NCBI RefSeq assembly: GCF_004352915.1
Contig: NZ_SJSY01000076.1
Location: 186,001-250,000, forward strand
DNA from: Flavobacterium zhairuonense
GTDB lineage: Bacteria; Bacteroidota; Bacteroidia; Flavobacteriales; Flavobacteriaceae
Direction of reading: 5' to 3'
Length of the DNA stretch: 64,000 nt
Both the position numbers and the translations under genes were made by a program. Below are positions 34,866 through 42,394 of this stretch, one piece after another. Positions within the stretch are counted from its first letter, which is position 1. Each line of letters starts with the position of its first letter. The notes below the pieces were generated by a model. That model saw only the letters and a list, made by a program, of their open reading frames with translations, was not told the origin of the DNA and ran no database searches.

Positions 34866-36557
34866 TTATCTAATTAACTTTCTGTATTTAATACGTTTTG
34901 GAGTTAAATCATTTCCAAGACGTTTCTTTTTATTTTCTTCATACTCCGTAAAACTTCCTTCAAAGAAATAAACTTCAGAATCTCCTTCAAAAGCTAGAAT
35001 GTGTGTACAAATTCTATCTAAGAACCATCTGTCGTGAGAAATAATTACAGCGCAACCAGCGAAATTCTCCAAACCTTCTTCAAGTGCACGAAGTGTATTT
35101 ACGTCAAGGTCGTTCGTAGGCTCATCCAGTAAAAGAACGTTTCCTTCTTCCTTCAAAGTCATTGCCAAGTGCAAACGGTTACGTTCTCCACCAGAAAGCA
35201 TTGACACTTTTTTGTTTTGCTCACCGCCACCAAAGTTGAAACGTGATAAATAAGCTCTTGAGTTTACTTGCTTACCGCCCATCATAATTAGTTCCTGACC
35301 ATCAGCGAAGTTTTCCCAGATTGATTTATTTGGATCAATATTAGCATGAGACTGATCTACGTAAGCAATTTTTACAGTATCTCCAACTGAAAATTCTCCG
35401 CTGTCTGTAGCTTGTTCACCCATAATCATTTTGAAAATAGTCGATTTACCAGCACCGTTAGGTCCGATAATTCCAACAATTCCCGCTTGTGGCAACGTAA
35501 AGTTCAAATTATCATATAATAATTTATCACCAAAAGCTTTCGCTACATTTTTAGCTTCAATAACATTTGTTCCTAAACGAGGACCATTCGGGATATAGAT
35601 CTCTAACTTTTCATCAAGTTGTTTTTGATCTTCATTTAATAATTTGTCATAGTTCTGTAAACGCGCTTTTTGTTTCGTCTGACGACCTTTTGCACCTTGA
35701 CGAACCCACTCCAACTCACGTTCTAAAGTTTTTCTACGTTTAGAAGCTACTTTTTCTTCTTGTGCCAAACGGTTTGATTTTTGATCCAACCAAGAAGAAT
35801 AGTTTCCTTTCCACGGAATACCTTCTCCTCTATCCAACTCTAAAATCCATCCTGCCACATTATCCAAGAAATAACGGTCGTGCGTTACCGCAATTACAGT
35901 TCCTGAATATTGCGCCAAATGCTGCTCTAACCAAAGTACAGACTCAGCATCAAGGTGGTTGGTAGGCTCATCTAATAACAATACATCTGGCTGTTGCAGC
36001 AACAAACGACATAAAGCTACACGACGACGCTCTCCACCTGAAAGGTTTTTAATAGGCGTATCACCTTCTGGAGTACGCAATGCATCCATTGCGATTTCTA
36101 ATTTTGTATCGATTTCCCAAGCACCAAGAGCATCAATTTTGTCTTGCAACGCCGCTTGACGGTCCATCAATTTATCCATTTTGTCTTGATCTTCGTAATA
36201 TTCTGGAAGACCAAATAAATCATTGATTTGATTGTACTCTTCTAAAACTGCCATAGTTTCTGCTGCTCCTTCACGAACAATTTCAATAACTGTTTTAGAA
36301 TCATCAAGAATTGGCTCTTGCTCTAAATAACCTACAGTATAACCCGGCTGAAAAACCACATCACCTTGGTAGTTTTTATCAACTCCAGCAATAATTTTTA
36401 AAAGTGAAGATTTTCCAGAACCGTTAAGTCCCAAAATACCAATCTTAGCTCCATAAAAGAAACTCAAATAAATATTTTTAAGTACTGGTTTGTCTGCTCC
36501 TTGATAGGTTTTGCTCAATTTCTGCATTGAGAAAATTACTTTCTTATCGTCTGACAT
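34866..36557 (-). CDS. ettA: Energy-dependent translational throttle protein EttA (ABC-F)
   Basis: A 563-residue ABC-F protein that binds the ribosomal E site and gates the first steps of elongation according to ATP/ADP level. It carries two ABC domains: first Walker A GLNGSGKSSLLK and signature LSGGERRRVALCRLLL with LLLDEPTNHLD; second Walker A GPNGAGKSTIFKM and signature LSGGERNRLHLAMTL with LLLDEPTNDLD. A charged linker between them (LAQEEKVASKRRKTLERELE) and the C-terminal LGNDLTPKRIKYRKLIR are typical of EttA. Length is normal. A small membrane protein gene lies 46 bp upstream on the same strand. Confidence 0.96.
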   Translation of the reverse strand: MSDDKKVIFSMQKLSKTYQGADKPVLKNIYLSFFYGAKIGILGLNGSGKSSLLKIIAGVDKNYQGDVVFQPGYTVGYLEQEPILDDSKTVIEIVREGAAETMAVLEEYNQINDLFGLPEYYEDQDKMDKLMDRQAALQDKIDALGAWEIDTKLEIAMDALRTPEGDTPIKNLSGGERRRVALCRLLLQQPDVLLLDEPTNHLDAESVLWLEQHLAQYSGTVIAVTHDRYFLDNVAGWILELDRGEGIPWKGNYSSWLDQKSNRLAQEEKVASKRRKTLERELEWVRQGAKGRQTKQKARLQNYDKLLNEDQKQLDEKLEIYIPNGPRLGTNVIEAKNVAKAFGDKLLYDNLNFTLPQAGIVGIIGPNGAGKSTIFKMIMGEQATDSGEFSVGDTVKIAYVDQSHANIDPNKSIWENFADGQELIMMGGKQVNSRAYLSRFNFGGGEQNKKVSMLSGGERNRLHLAMTLKEEGNVLLLDEPTNDLDVNTLRALEEGLENFAGCAVIISHDRWFLDRICTHILAFEGDSEVYFFEGSFTEYEENKKKRLGNDLTPKRIKYRKLIR

Positions 36558-36603
36558 TTGTTTTTATTTTTTATTTAAATTATTTATTATGATCAAAAAC
36601 AGA

Positions 36604-36786
36604 TTAAACTCTTCCTTTCAAAGCATTGAATACCCAGGCATTAGCAAAGAAACCAACTCCAACTGCACCAAATCCCCAGCCTGAAACATCACTGTATCTA
36701 AAAACGCCTAGACCAATTAGTAACAATCCCATAAGCACCATTATCAAAGTAGCCCATCCTAAAATGGTATTTTTATTCATTCCCAT
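36604..36786 (-). CDS. Small membrane protein (CAL67264-type)
   Basis: A 60-residue protein with two membrane helices (about 8-27 and 38-54) joined by a short VFRYSDVSGWGF loop. Its sequence strongly resembles the small flavobacterial membrane protein family named after CAL67264, whose function is not known. Two ATGs are possible (36786 and 36780); most relatives begin MNKNTILGW, so 36780 is equally likely. It lies between holA and ettA on the same strand, and could be co-transcribed with either. Confidence 0.82.
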   Translation of the reverse strand: MGMNKNTILGWATLIMVLMGLLLIGLGVFRYSDVSGWGFGAVGVGFFANAWVFNALKGRV

Positions 36787-36851
36787 AATTGTGTAATTAT
36801 TTTTTAATCTGATTATTTTTTAGAAAGGCAAATATCGTGAATTATTACGGC

Positions 36852-37856
36852 TTAATTAAATATTTTATAAAGCATTTCTTTTAATAAATCAGATTGCGGA
36901 AGTGCATTTGCTCCTACTCCTTTGCTTTTTACGTCAATATCGCGTAAAGCACCAACTATCTGACTTACTTTTCGCATTGGATAATTTTTAACTGCCAAAT
37001 CATATTCTTTCAAGAAAAATGGATTTACACCAAGAACAGAAGCAACATTTTTAGGGTTTTTATCTTTCAAACCGTGGTATTTTAAAAGCTGCACAAAAAA
37101 TCCGAAAACCAATCCTGTGGTCATAACTAGAGGATATTCTTTTGGATTGTGGGCAAAATTTTCAGCTATTTTATACGCTTTTAATTGATTTCGTTCTCCA
37201 ATGGCTTTTCGAAGCTCAAAAACATTATAATCTTTACTGAACCCAATGTTTTCTTCAATATGTTCTGCTGTAATCATGGTGCCTTGTGGCAAAATAATCT
37301 GAAGTTTTTCAAGTTCGTTATTGATTTTGCTCAAATCGGTCCCTAGAAATTCTACTAGCATTGCATTTGCTTTGGGGTCAATTGTATATTTTTTTCCAGC
37401 CAAAATACGTTTTATCCAATCACCAACTTGGCTTTCGTAAAGCTTCTTGCTTTCATAAACCAATCCATTCTGAGCTAATACTTTGGTTACCTTTTTACGT
37501 TTGTCTAATGTTTTGTATTTGTAGCAAAAAACCAAAACCGTAGTTTCCATTGGATTATTGGCATAGGCTTCTAATTTATCAATATTTCTAGACAAATCTT
37601 GCGCTTCTTTTACAATAACAACCTGACGATCAGCCATCATAGGATAGCGCTTGGCCGTTGAAACAATATCTTCAATAGAAACATCCCTTCCATATAAAAC
37701 AGTTTGGTTAAAACCTTTCTCTTCTTCAGCGAGTACATTCTCCTCAATATATTCAGTTAACTTATCTATATAGTAAGGCTCTTCGCCCATGAAAAAATAA
37801 ATTGGTTTTATATTTCCGGCTTTAATATCGTTAACAATTTTTATTACTTCGTCCAT
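36852..37856 (-). CDS. holA: DNA polymerase III subunit delta
   Basis: A 334-residue clamp-loader delta subunit, which opens the beta sliding clamp. The N-terminal domain has FFMGEEPYYIDKLTEYIEEN in the usual P-loop-like position, RYPMMADRQVVIVKEAQDL follows, and the helical C-terminal domain holds VFELRKAIGERNQLKAYKIA and PLVMTTGLVFGFFVQLLKYH. Length and order are standard. Start is the ATG at 37856, just beside a perfect 20-bp inverted repeat, and it diverges from the HsdR-N-like gene. Confidence 0.94.
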   Translation of the reverse strand: MDEVIKIVNDIKAGNIKPIYFFMGEEPYYIDKLTEYIEENVLAEEEKGFNQTVLYGRDVSIEDIVSTAKRYPMMADRQVVIVKEAQDLSRNIDKLEAYANNPMETTVLVFCYKYKTLDKRKKVTKVLAQNGLVYESKKLYESQVGDWIKRILAGKKYTIDPKANAMLVEFLGTDLSKINNELEKLQIILPQGTMITAEHIEENIGFSKDYNVFELRKAIGERNQLKAYKIAENFAHNPKEYPLVMTTGLVFGFFVQLLKYHGLKDKNPKNVASVLGVNPFFLKEYDLAVKNYPMRKVSQIVGALRDIDVKSKGVGANALPQSDLLKEMLYKIFN

Positions 37857-37870
37857 TAAAAATTTTGTTT

Positions 37871-37920
37871 CAAGTTCAAAGTTTCAAGTTATCGTTCCAA
37901 AACTTGAAACTTTGAACTTG
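37871..37920. repeat. Perfect 20-bp inverted repeat in the holA divergent gap
   Basis: caagttcaaagtttcaagtt (37871-37890) and its exact complement (37901-37920) enclose a 10-base loop. The arms are made of ttcaagt-type words, shared with 42331-42384 and 55022-55040. The right arm contains the -33 TTG of the neighbouring promoter. Confidence 0.9.
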
Positions 37921-37946
37921 AAACCTGAAACTATTTTATATTTTTG
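37918..37946 (+). promoter_or_regulatory. Promoter of the HsdR-N-like gene, suggesting a leaderless transcript
   Basis: TTG at 37918-37920, an 18-bp spacer, and TATTTTTG at 37939-37946 match the Bacteroidota promoter. The ATG lies only 5 bp after the -7 element, so transcription would start at or next to the ATG. Confidence 0.6.
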
Positions 37947-37950
37947 CTTT

Positions 37951-38403
37951 ATGCAGCAATTAAATTTCCCAGCTTACACTTTCCGATTCAAAAATAGCGA
38001 AAATAAAGTGTCTATTTTTGATGAAATCAGAAAAAAATTTATCATTCTTACGCCAGAAGAATGGGTTCGTCAACACGTTGTTCATTTTTTAATTCACGAA
38101 AAAAAATACCCCAAATCACTAATAAATGTTGAGAAAGTTCTAAAAGTCAATGGATTAAGAAAAAGATATGATGTTGTTGTTTTTAATCCAAACGGTTCCA
38201 TACATATATTAGTAGAATGCAAAGCGCCCGAAGTAAAAATTTCTCAAGCAACTTTTGATCAAATTGCTCGTTACAATATGACAATGCAGGCACGGTTTTT
38301 GAATGTCACAAACGGACTAAACCATTTTTATTGTCAAATGGATTTTGAAAACGAAAAATATAAGTTTTTGAGAAGCCTTCCTGATTATAAAGAAAACCAT
38401 TAA
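37951..38403 (+). CDS. HsdR-N-like PD-(D/E)xK nuclease-fold protein
   Basis: A 150-residue stand-alone protein resembling the N-terminal domain of type I restriction R subunits (HSDR_N_2). The nuclease-fold core is visible: a Glu near residue 61 (LINVEKV), D74 in RKRYDVVVF, and E89-x-K91 in ILVECKAP, followed by QATFDQIARYNMTMQARFL. No restriction methylase, specificity or helicase genes are nearby, so it is not part of a type I system here; relatives of this small protein are common next to holA in flavobacteria. The frame opens 39 bp earlier, but the ATG at 37951 fits the promoter position and family start. Function unknown. Confidence 0.85.
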   Translation: MQQLNFPAYTFRFKNSENKVSIFDEIRKKFIILTPEEWVRQHVVHFLIHEKKYPKSLINVEKVLKVNGLRKRYDVVVFNPNGSIHILVECKAPEVKISQATFDQIARYNMTMQARFLNVTNGLNHFYCQMDFENEKYKFLRSLPDYKENH

Positions 38404-38423
38404 AATAAATAATTTAAGAACTT

Positions 38424-39443
38424 TTGGATAAAATAGCAGTTGTCATTTTAAATTGGAACGGAGTAAAATTGCTTGAGCAGTTTTTACCATCTGTTATTCA
38501 GTTTTCAGAAGGAGCAACAATTTATGTTGCCGACAATGATTCTACAGATAATTCAGTTGAATTTGTTCAACAAAATTTCCCTACAGTAAAAATTGTAAAA
38601 AATACTGGTAATTATGGTTTTGCAAAAGGCTACAATGATGCCTTGAAACATATTGATGCAGAAATTTATGCTTTAGTAAATTCAGATATTGAAGTAACTG
38701 AAAATTGGTTGAAACCCATATTGGAAACTTTTGAATCTGAAAAACAAACCGCAATTATTCAGCCTAAAATTCTTGACTTTAAAAACAAAGAATATTTTGA
38801 ATATGCCGGAGGAGCAGGTGGATTTATTGACAAATACGGTTTTCCGTTTTGTCGCGGACGTATTTTTGACACTGTAGAAAAAGATAATGGCCAATACAAT
38901 GATAATTGTGAATTATTTTGGGCTTCTGGTGCATGTTTTTTTATCCGAAAACATGTCTTTGATGAATTAGGCGGTTTTGATGAAAGCTTTTTTGCGCATC
39001 AGGAAGAAATTGATTTATGCTGGCGCGCCGCAAATGAAGGGCATATCATCAAATATAATTCGACGTCAGTTGTTTATCATGTTGGAGGCGCGACTTTACA
39101 GCAAGGAAATCCAAGGAAAACATTTTTGAATTTTAGAAATTCATTATTGATGCTTGTTAAAAATTTGCCCAAGAAAGGATTGTTTTTCACTATTTTCTTC
39201 CGAATGGTTTTAGATGGAATTGCAGGTATCCGTTTTCTTACACAAGGAAAATTCAGTCATACTTTTGCCATTTTAAAGGCACATTTCTCTTTTTATTGCC
39301 TATCTTTAAAGTATTTAAAAAAGAGAAAAGATTTTCAAATACAGCAATACTATACCGTAAAAAGTATCGTTTACCTATATTACGTAAAGAAATTGCTGGT
39401 TTTTAAAGAAATCTTTAACAGTAAACAAAATATTAAAAACTAA
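38424..39443 (+). CDS. Family 2 glycosyltransferase
   Basis: A 339-residue GT-A fold glycosyltransferase. Nucleotide-sugar motifs: AVVILNWNG at the start, YVADNDSTDNS, the DxD-like LVNSDIEV, and the acceptor-side GGFDESFFAHQEEIDLCWRA. The C-terminal part holds amphipathic or membrane-associated segments (FFTIFFRMVLDGIAGI). It resembles rhamnosyltransferase-type enzymes of surface polysaccharide synthesis, but donor and acceptor are unknown. The start must be TTG at 38424: a stop lies three codons upstream and no ATG occurs before the conserved core. It follows the HsdR-N-like gene by 20 bp. Confidence 0.92.
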   Translation: MDKIAVVILNWNGVKLLEQFLPSVIQFSEGATIYVADNDSTDNSVEFVQQNFPTVKIVKNTGNYGFAKGYNDALKHIDAEIYALVNSDIEVTENWLKPILETFESEKQTAIIQPKILDFKNKEYFEYAGGAGGFIDKYGFPFCRGRIFDTVEKDNGQYNDNCELFWASGACFFIRKHVFDELGGFDESFFAHQEEIDLCWRAANEGHIIKYNSTSVVYHVGGATLQQGNPRKTFLNFRNSLLMLVKNLPKKGLFFTIFFRMVLDGIAGIRFLTQGKFSHTFAILKAHFSFYCLSLKYLKKRKDFQIQQYYTVKSIVYLYYVKKLLVFKEIFNSKQNIKN

Positions 39444-39448
39444 ATTTG
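39441..39448 (+). promoter_or_regulatory. Putative -7 element of the OmpA-like gene
   Basis: TAAATTTG matches TAnnTTTG and overlaps the glycosyltransferase stop codon, 29 bp before the OmpA-like ATG. No -33 TTG at a normal spacing. Confidence 0.4.
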
Positions 39449-39477
39449 TAATCAACGTTTAATTAAATATAATACCT

Positions 39478-40311
39478 ATGAGAAAAATAGTTATCGCACT
39501 ATCAGTATTAATGGCCTTAACTTCGTGTGTATCGAAAAAGCAATACGCTGCACTTGAAGCTAAGAACAAAGAGACACAAGACTTATTAAACTCTTGTACT
39601 GTGAAATTAAATTCTTGTCTAGAAGAAAAAGCTGGATTAGCTGCTACAGTTGAAGGTTTGAAATCACATAATCAAGATTTAATCAATAGCTCTAAAGATT
39701 TGACTGTTTTAACTACTAAAGGAGCAGAAAACCTTGAAAAATCTCTAGAAAGCTTAAAAGAGAAAGATTTGAAAATCTCAAGACTTCAAGATGCTCTTAC
39801 GAAAAAAGACAGTGTAACTTTAGCATTAGTTACAAGTTTAAAAGGAGCTGTTGGAATCAACGATCCAGATATCGAAATCAATGTTGAAAAAGGAGTTGTA
39901 TTTATTTCTATCGCTGATAAATTATTATTCAAAAGTGGAAGTTATGACGTAAGCGACAAAGCAAAATCTGTTTTAGCTAAAGTTGCTAAAGTTGTAAACG
40001 ACAAACCTGATTTTGAGTGCATGGTTGAAGGTCACACTGATGACGTTCCATACAAAAGCAACGGAATTATCCTTGACAACTGGGATTTAAGTGTTAAACG
40101 TTCTACTTCTATTGTTCGTGTATTAACAAATGATCTTGGAGTTAACCCTGCAAAATTAATTGCTGCTGGTAGAAGCTCTTATGTGCCATTAGTTGCTAAT
40201 GATAGCGCTGAAAACAAAGCTCGTAACAGAAGAACTCGTATCGTGGTTATGCCAAAAATCGATCAGTTCTATGATATGATCGAAAAAGAAATGAAAAAAC
40301 AAGCTAAATAA
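39478..40311 (+). CDS. OmpA family lipoprotein with coiled coil
   Basis: A 277-residue lipoprotein: lipobox MALTSC with C17, a coiled-coil stalk (about 22-125), and a C-terminal OmpA/MotB peptidoglycan-binding domain (about 140-260) with FKSGSYDVSDKAKSVL, MVEGHTDDVPY and the closing NRRTRIVVMP. It likely links the outer membrane to peptidoglycan. C40 and C47 in the stalk are seven residues apart, so they occupy the same heptad position and could form inter-chain disulfides. It has its own promoter element and a terminator at 40340-40365. Confidence 0.92.
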   Translation: MRKIVIALSVLMALTSCVSKKQYAALEAKNKETQDLLNSCTVKLNSCLEEKAGLAATVEGLKSHNQDLINSSKDLTVLTTKGAENLEKSLESLKEKDLKISRLQDALTKKDSVTLALVTSLKGAVGINDPDIEINVEKGVVFISIADKLLFKSGSYDVSDKAKSVLAKVAKVVNDKPDFECMVEGHTDDVPYKSNGIILDNWDLSVKRSTSIVRVLTNDLGVNPAKLIAAGRSSYVPLVANDSAENKARNRRTRIVVMPKIDQFYDMIEKEMKKQAK

Positions 40312-40339
40312 TTCTTGTTCTACATATCATAAAAACAGA

Positions 40340-40365
40340 AAAAGCAGGTCTTACGACCTGCTTTT
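40340..40365 (+). terminator. Intrinsic terminator after the OmpA-like gene
   Basis: Stem aaaagcaggtc / gacctgctttt with loop ttac, 28 bp after the stop. GC-rich for this genome and a strong hairpin. Confidence 0.85.
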
Positions 40366-40535
40366 ATGTATCCTTAATTTTTTTAATAACCAATTAAATA
40401 TAAATTAAGAATAGCATTATTTTTAATCAACTAACTAAATTTTAACTATATTAAAGTTAGTGATTATTTTTTTAACATTTACACAATTTCAGTTTTTTTT
40501 TACAAATATACCATGTTGTAATTTTCATCATTACA

Positions 40536-41570
40536 TTATTCCATCCCATAATTTAATGGCAACATATCGCCAACTCTTTTTTCCGAAATTTTCCCCGAAA
40601 AAAGTATGTCTTGAATATTTGAATTATTTCCATATTTATAAATATAAAAACTTTTTGTTTCAAAAGTGATCCTCGACGCTTCTTTTTTATCAAAGATAAG
40701 ATTATATGTTACAACATACTTTGAGTTTAGATTTGTATTTTGGCCATTATCTTGAGGAATCAATTCTACTTTTGCGAAATCGTCTTCCTTAGTTATTTTG
40801 AAGCATTTAGTTGGATCCTGATTATATTTACCTTTAAACAATAAAAACTTCTTAGCTTCCCAATCTGTATTTGCTAAATTTCTGAAAAACTGAATTTGCG
40901 ATCCCTGAAACGTTTTTTCTCGTCTTTTTAAAACTTTGGCGCTATTATCAATTTCTTCAAATCGGCTCACGCCACCGTAAAAATTCTTATACGCATCTAA
41001 TGAATTAATACTAAATCTATTAAAAGAAACTTCAAAAATCACCAACTCAAAATCAATTTTGTATCCTAAGGCTGAATTTATAATTACCAAAGGTTTGTCT
41101 GAAGAGGCCGTAAAAAGTAAATTCTTTTTATCATAATTAAATTTAATATCATCTTCATTTTTAATAATAGCTGATTTCGCATTACTAGTTGTTCCTAAAA
41201 AATATTCTCTAAACAACTTTAATTTCTGAGCTCGTGTAAACTCATTATTATTATTAACAATAACTTCTTTAAGCTCATTTTCCGAAATCTTCATTGTTAT
41301 GTTTAACGGCTTCGAAGCATCTAAACCCGAAAGATACTCGGTTTGATATCCTAATAAGCTAATCACTAAAATATTATTAGCATTAGGTTCATACTTGATC
41401 GAAAATTTTCCATCAGCATCTGAAACTGTTGAAATTGTTGTACCATCATAGTAAATATTCACTCCTTCTAACGGAATATTATCTTTACCTGTAATTTTAC
41501 CATTAAGATTATGTTGTGAAAATATAGTGACCGCAGATAACAAAAACAAAAGAGTAAGTAATTTTTTCAT
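40536..41570 (-). CDS. CarboxypepD_reg-like domain protein, secreted
   Basis: A 344-residue protein with a signal peptide (ending near TIFSQ) and an N-terminal carboxypeptidase-regulatory-like beta-sandwich (about 22-105; NGKITGKDNIPLEGVNIYYDGT, SDADGKFSIKYEP). The remaining 240 residues contain FRNLANTDWEAKKFLLFKGKY and are not recognised; the arrangement resembles uncharacterised flavobacterial surface or periplasmic proteins. The frame opens at a TTG three codons upstream, but the ATG at 41570 gives a normal signal peptide. It lies after tsaC, separated by a strong terminator, so it is transcribed separately. Confidence 0.82.
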   Translation of the reverse strand: MKKLLTLLFLLSAVTIFSQHNLNGKITGKDNIPLEGVNIYYDGTTISTVSDADGKFSIKYEPNANNILVISLLGYQTEYLSGLDASKPLNITMKISENELKEVIVNNNNEFTRAQKLKLFREYFLGTTSNAKSAIIKNEDDIKFNYDKKNLLFTASSDKPLVIINSALGYKIDFELVIFEVSFNRFSINSLDAYKNFYGGVSRFEEIDNSAKVLKRREKTFQGSQIQFFRNLANTDWEAKKFLLFKGKYNQDPTKCFKITKEDDFAKVELIPQDNGQNTNLNSKYVVTYNLIFDKKEASRITFETKSFYIYKYGNNSNIQDILFSGKISEKRVGDMLPLNYGME

Positions 41571-41577
41571 TAAAGAC

Positions 41578-41618
41578 AAAAGGTTTGATTAATTAGTAGC
41601 TAATTAACCAAACCTTTT
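41578..41618 (-). terminator. Intrinsic terminator after tsaC
   Basis: A 19-bp stem, aaaaggtttgattaattag against its complement with one G-U pair, has a 3-base loop and a T-run on the minus strand. It lies 31 bp after the tsaC stop. Confidence 0.85.
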
Positions 41619-41648
41619 TGTATTATCCTAGATATTCTGTTTCTTTTC

Positions 41649-42269
41649 TTACAAAATATCAATATCTCCTTTACCTTCTCTCACGATAACTGGTTCATAT
41701 TCTGAAAGATCAATTATTGTTGAACCAACGTTGTCGCCATAACCGCCATCAATTACCAAATCGACAAGATTCTGCCATTTTTCAAAAATCAATTCAGGAT
41801 CTGTAGTATATTCAATTACATCATCTTCATCACGAATCGAAGTTGAAACCACCGGATTTCCTAATTGCCGAACAATCTCTAAAATAATATTATTATCAGG
41901 AACACGAATACCAACAGTCGTTTTCTTTTTAAACTCTTTTGGCAAATTGTTATTTCCTGGCAAAATAAACGTGTACGGACCAGGCAAAGCTCTTTTCAGA
42001 ATTTTGAAAGTCGATGTATCAATCTGACGTACATAATCTGATAAATTGCTCAAATCGTGACAAATAAACGAGAAATTTGCTTTCTCTAATTTAACGCCTT
42101 TAATTTTTGCAATTTTTTCTAAAGCCCTCGAATTGGTAATATCACAACCTAAACCGTAAACAGTATCTGTAGGATAAATTACCAATCCCCCATTCTGAAG
42201 CACTTTCACCACTTTTGCAATTGCAGCTTCACTAGGTTTATCTGGATATATTTTTATGAATTCAGCCAT
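41649..42269 (-). CDS. tsaC: L-threonylcarbamoyladenylate synthase (Sua5/YrdC/TsaC)
   Basis: A 206-residue enzyme that makes threonylcarbamoyl-AMP from threonine, bicarbonate and ATP for tRNA t6A. The motif VIYPTDTVYGLGCDITN and PGPYTFILPGNNNLP with TTVGIRVPDN are diagnostic of the YrdC fold, and SIRDEDD closes the site. It lacks the C-terminal Sua5 domain and so is of the shorter type. It works with TsaE (28357-28764) through the TsaD complex. A strong terminator follows the gene. Confidence 0.94.
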   Translation of the reverse strand: MAEFIKIYPDKPSEAAIAKVVKVLQNGGLVIYPTDTVYGLGCDITNSRALEKIAKIKGVKLEKANFSFICHDLSNLSDYVRQIDTSTFKILKRALPGPYTFILPGNNNLPKEFKKKTTVGIRVPDNNIILEIVRQLGNPVVSTSIRDEDDVIEYTTDPELIFEKWQNLVDLVIDGGYGDNVGSTIIDLSEYEPVIVREGKGDIDIL

Positions 42270-42330
42270 TTTGTTTTTGTTTTAAGTTTAATTTGTTTGC
42301 TTCGCCTGTTCAGCATTCTGCCTCGAGTCA

Positions 42331-42384
42331 GGTTTCAAGTTTCAAGTTTCAAGTTACTCGATAGCAACTTGAAACCTGAAACTT
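42331..42384. repeat. Inverted 7-bp word array between uvrD-like and tsaC genes
   Basis: tttcaag words repeat three times at 42333-42353 and are followed by the complementary aacttgaaacctgaaactt (42366-42384), forming an imperfect hairpin with a roughly 10-base loop. Confidence 0.7.
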
Positions 42385-42394
42385 AAAACATTTT

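Noticed and set aside
37951..38403. A type I restriction system
   Set aside because: Only the small HsdR-N-like protein is present; no helicase, methylase or specificity genes are nearby.
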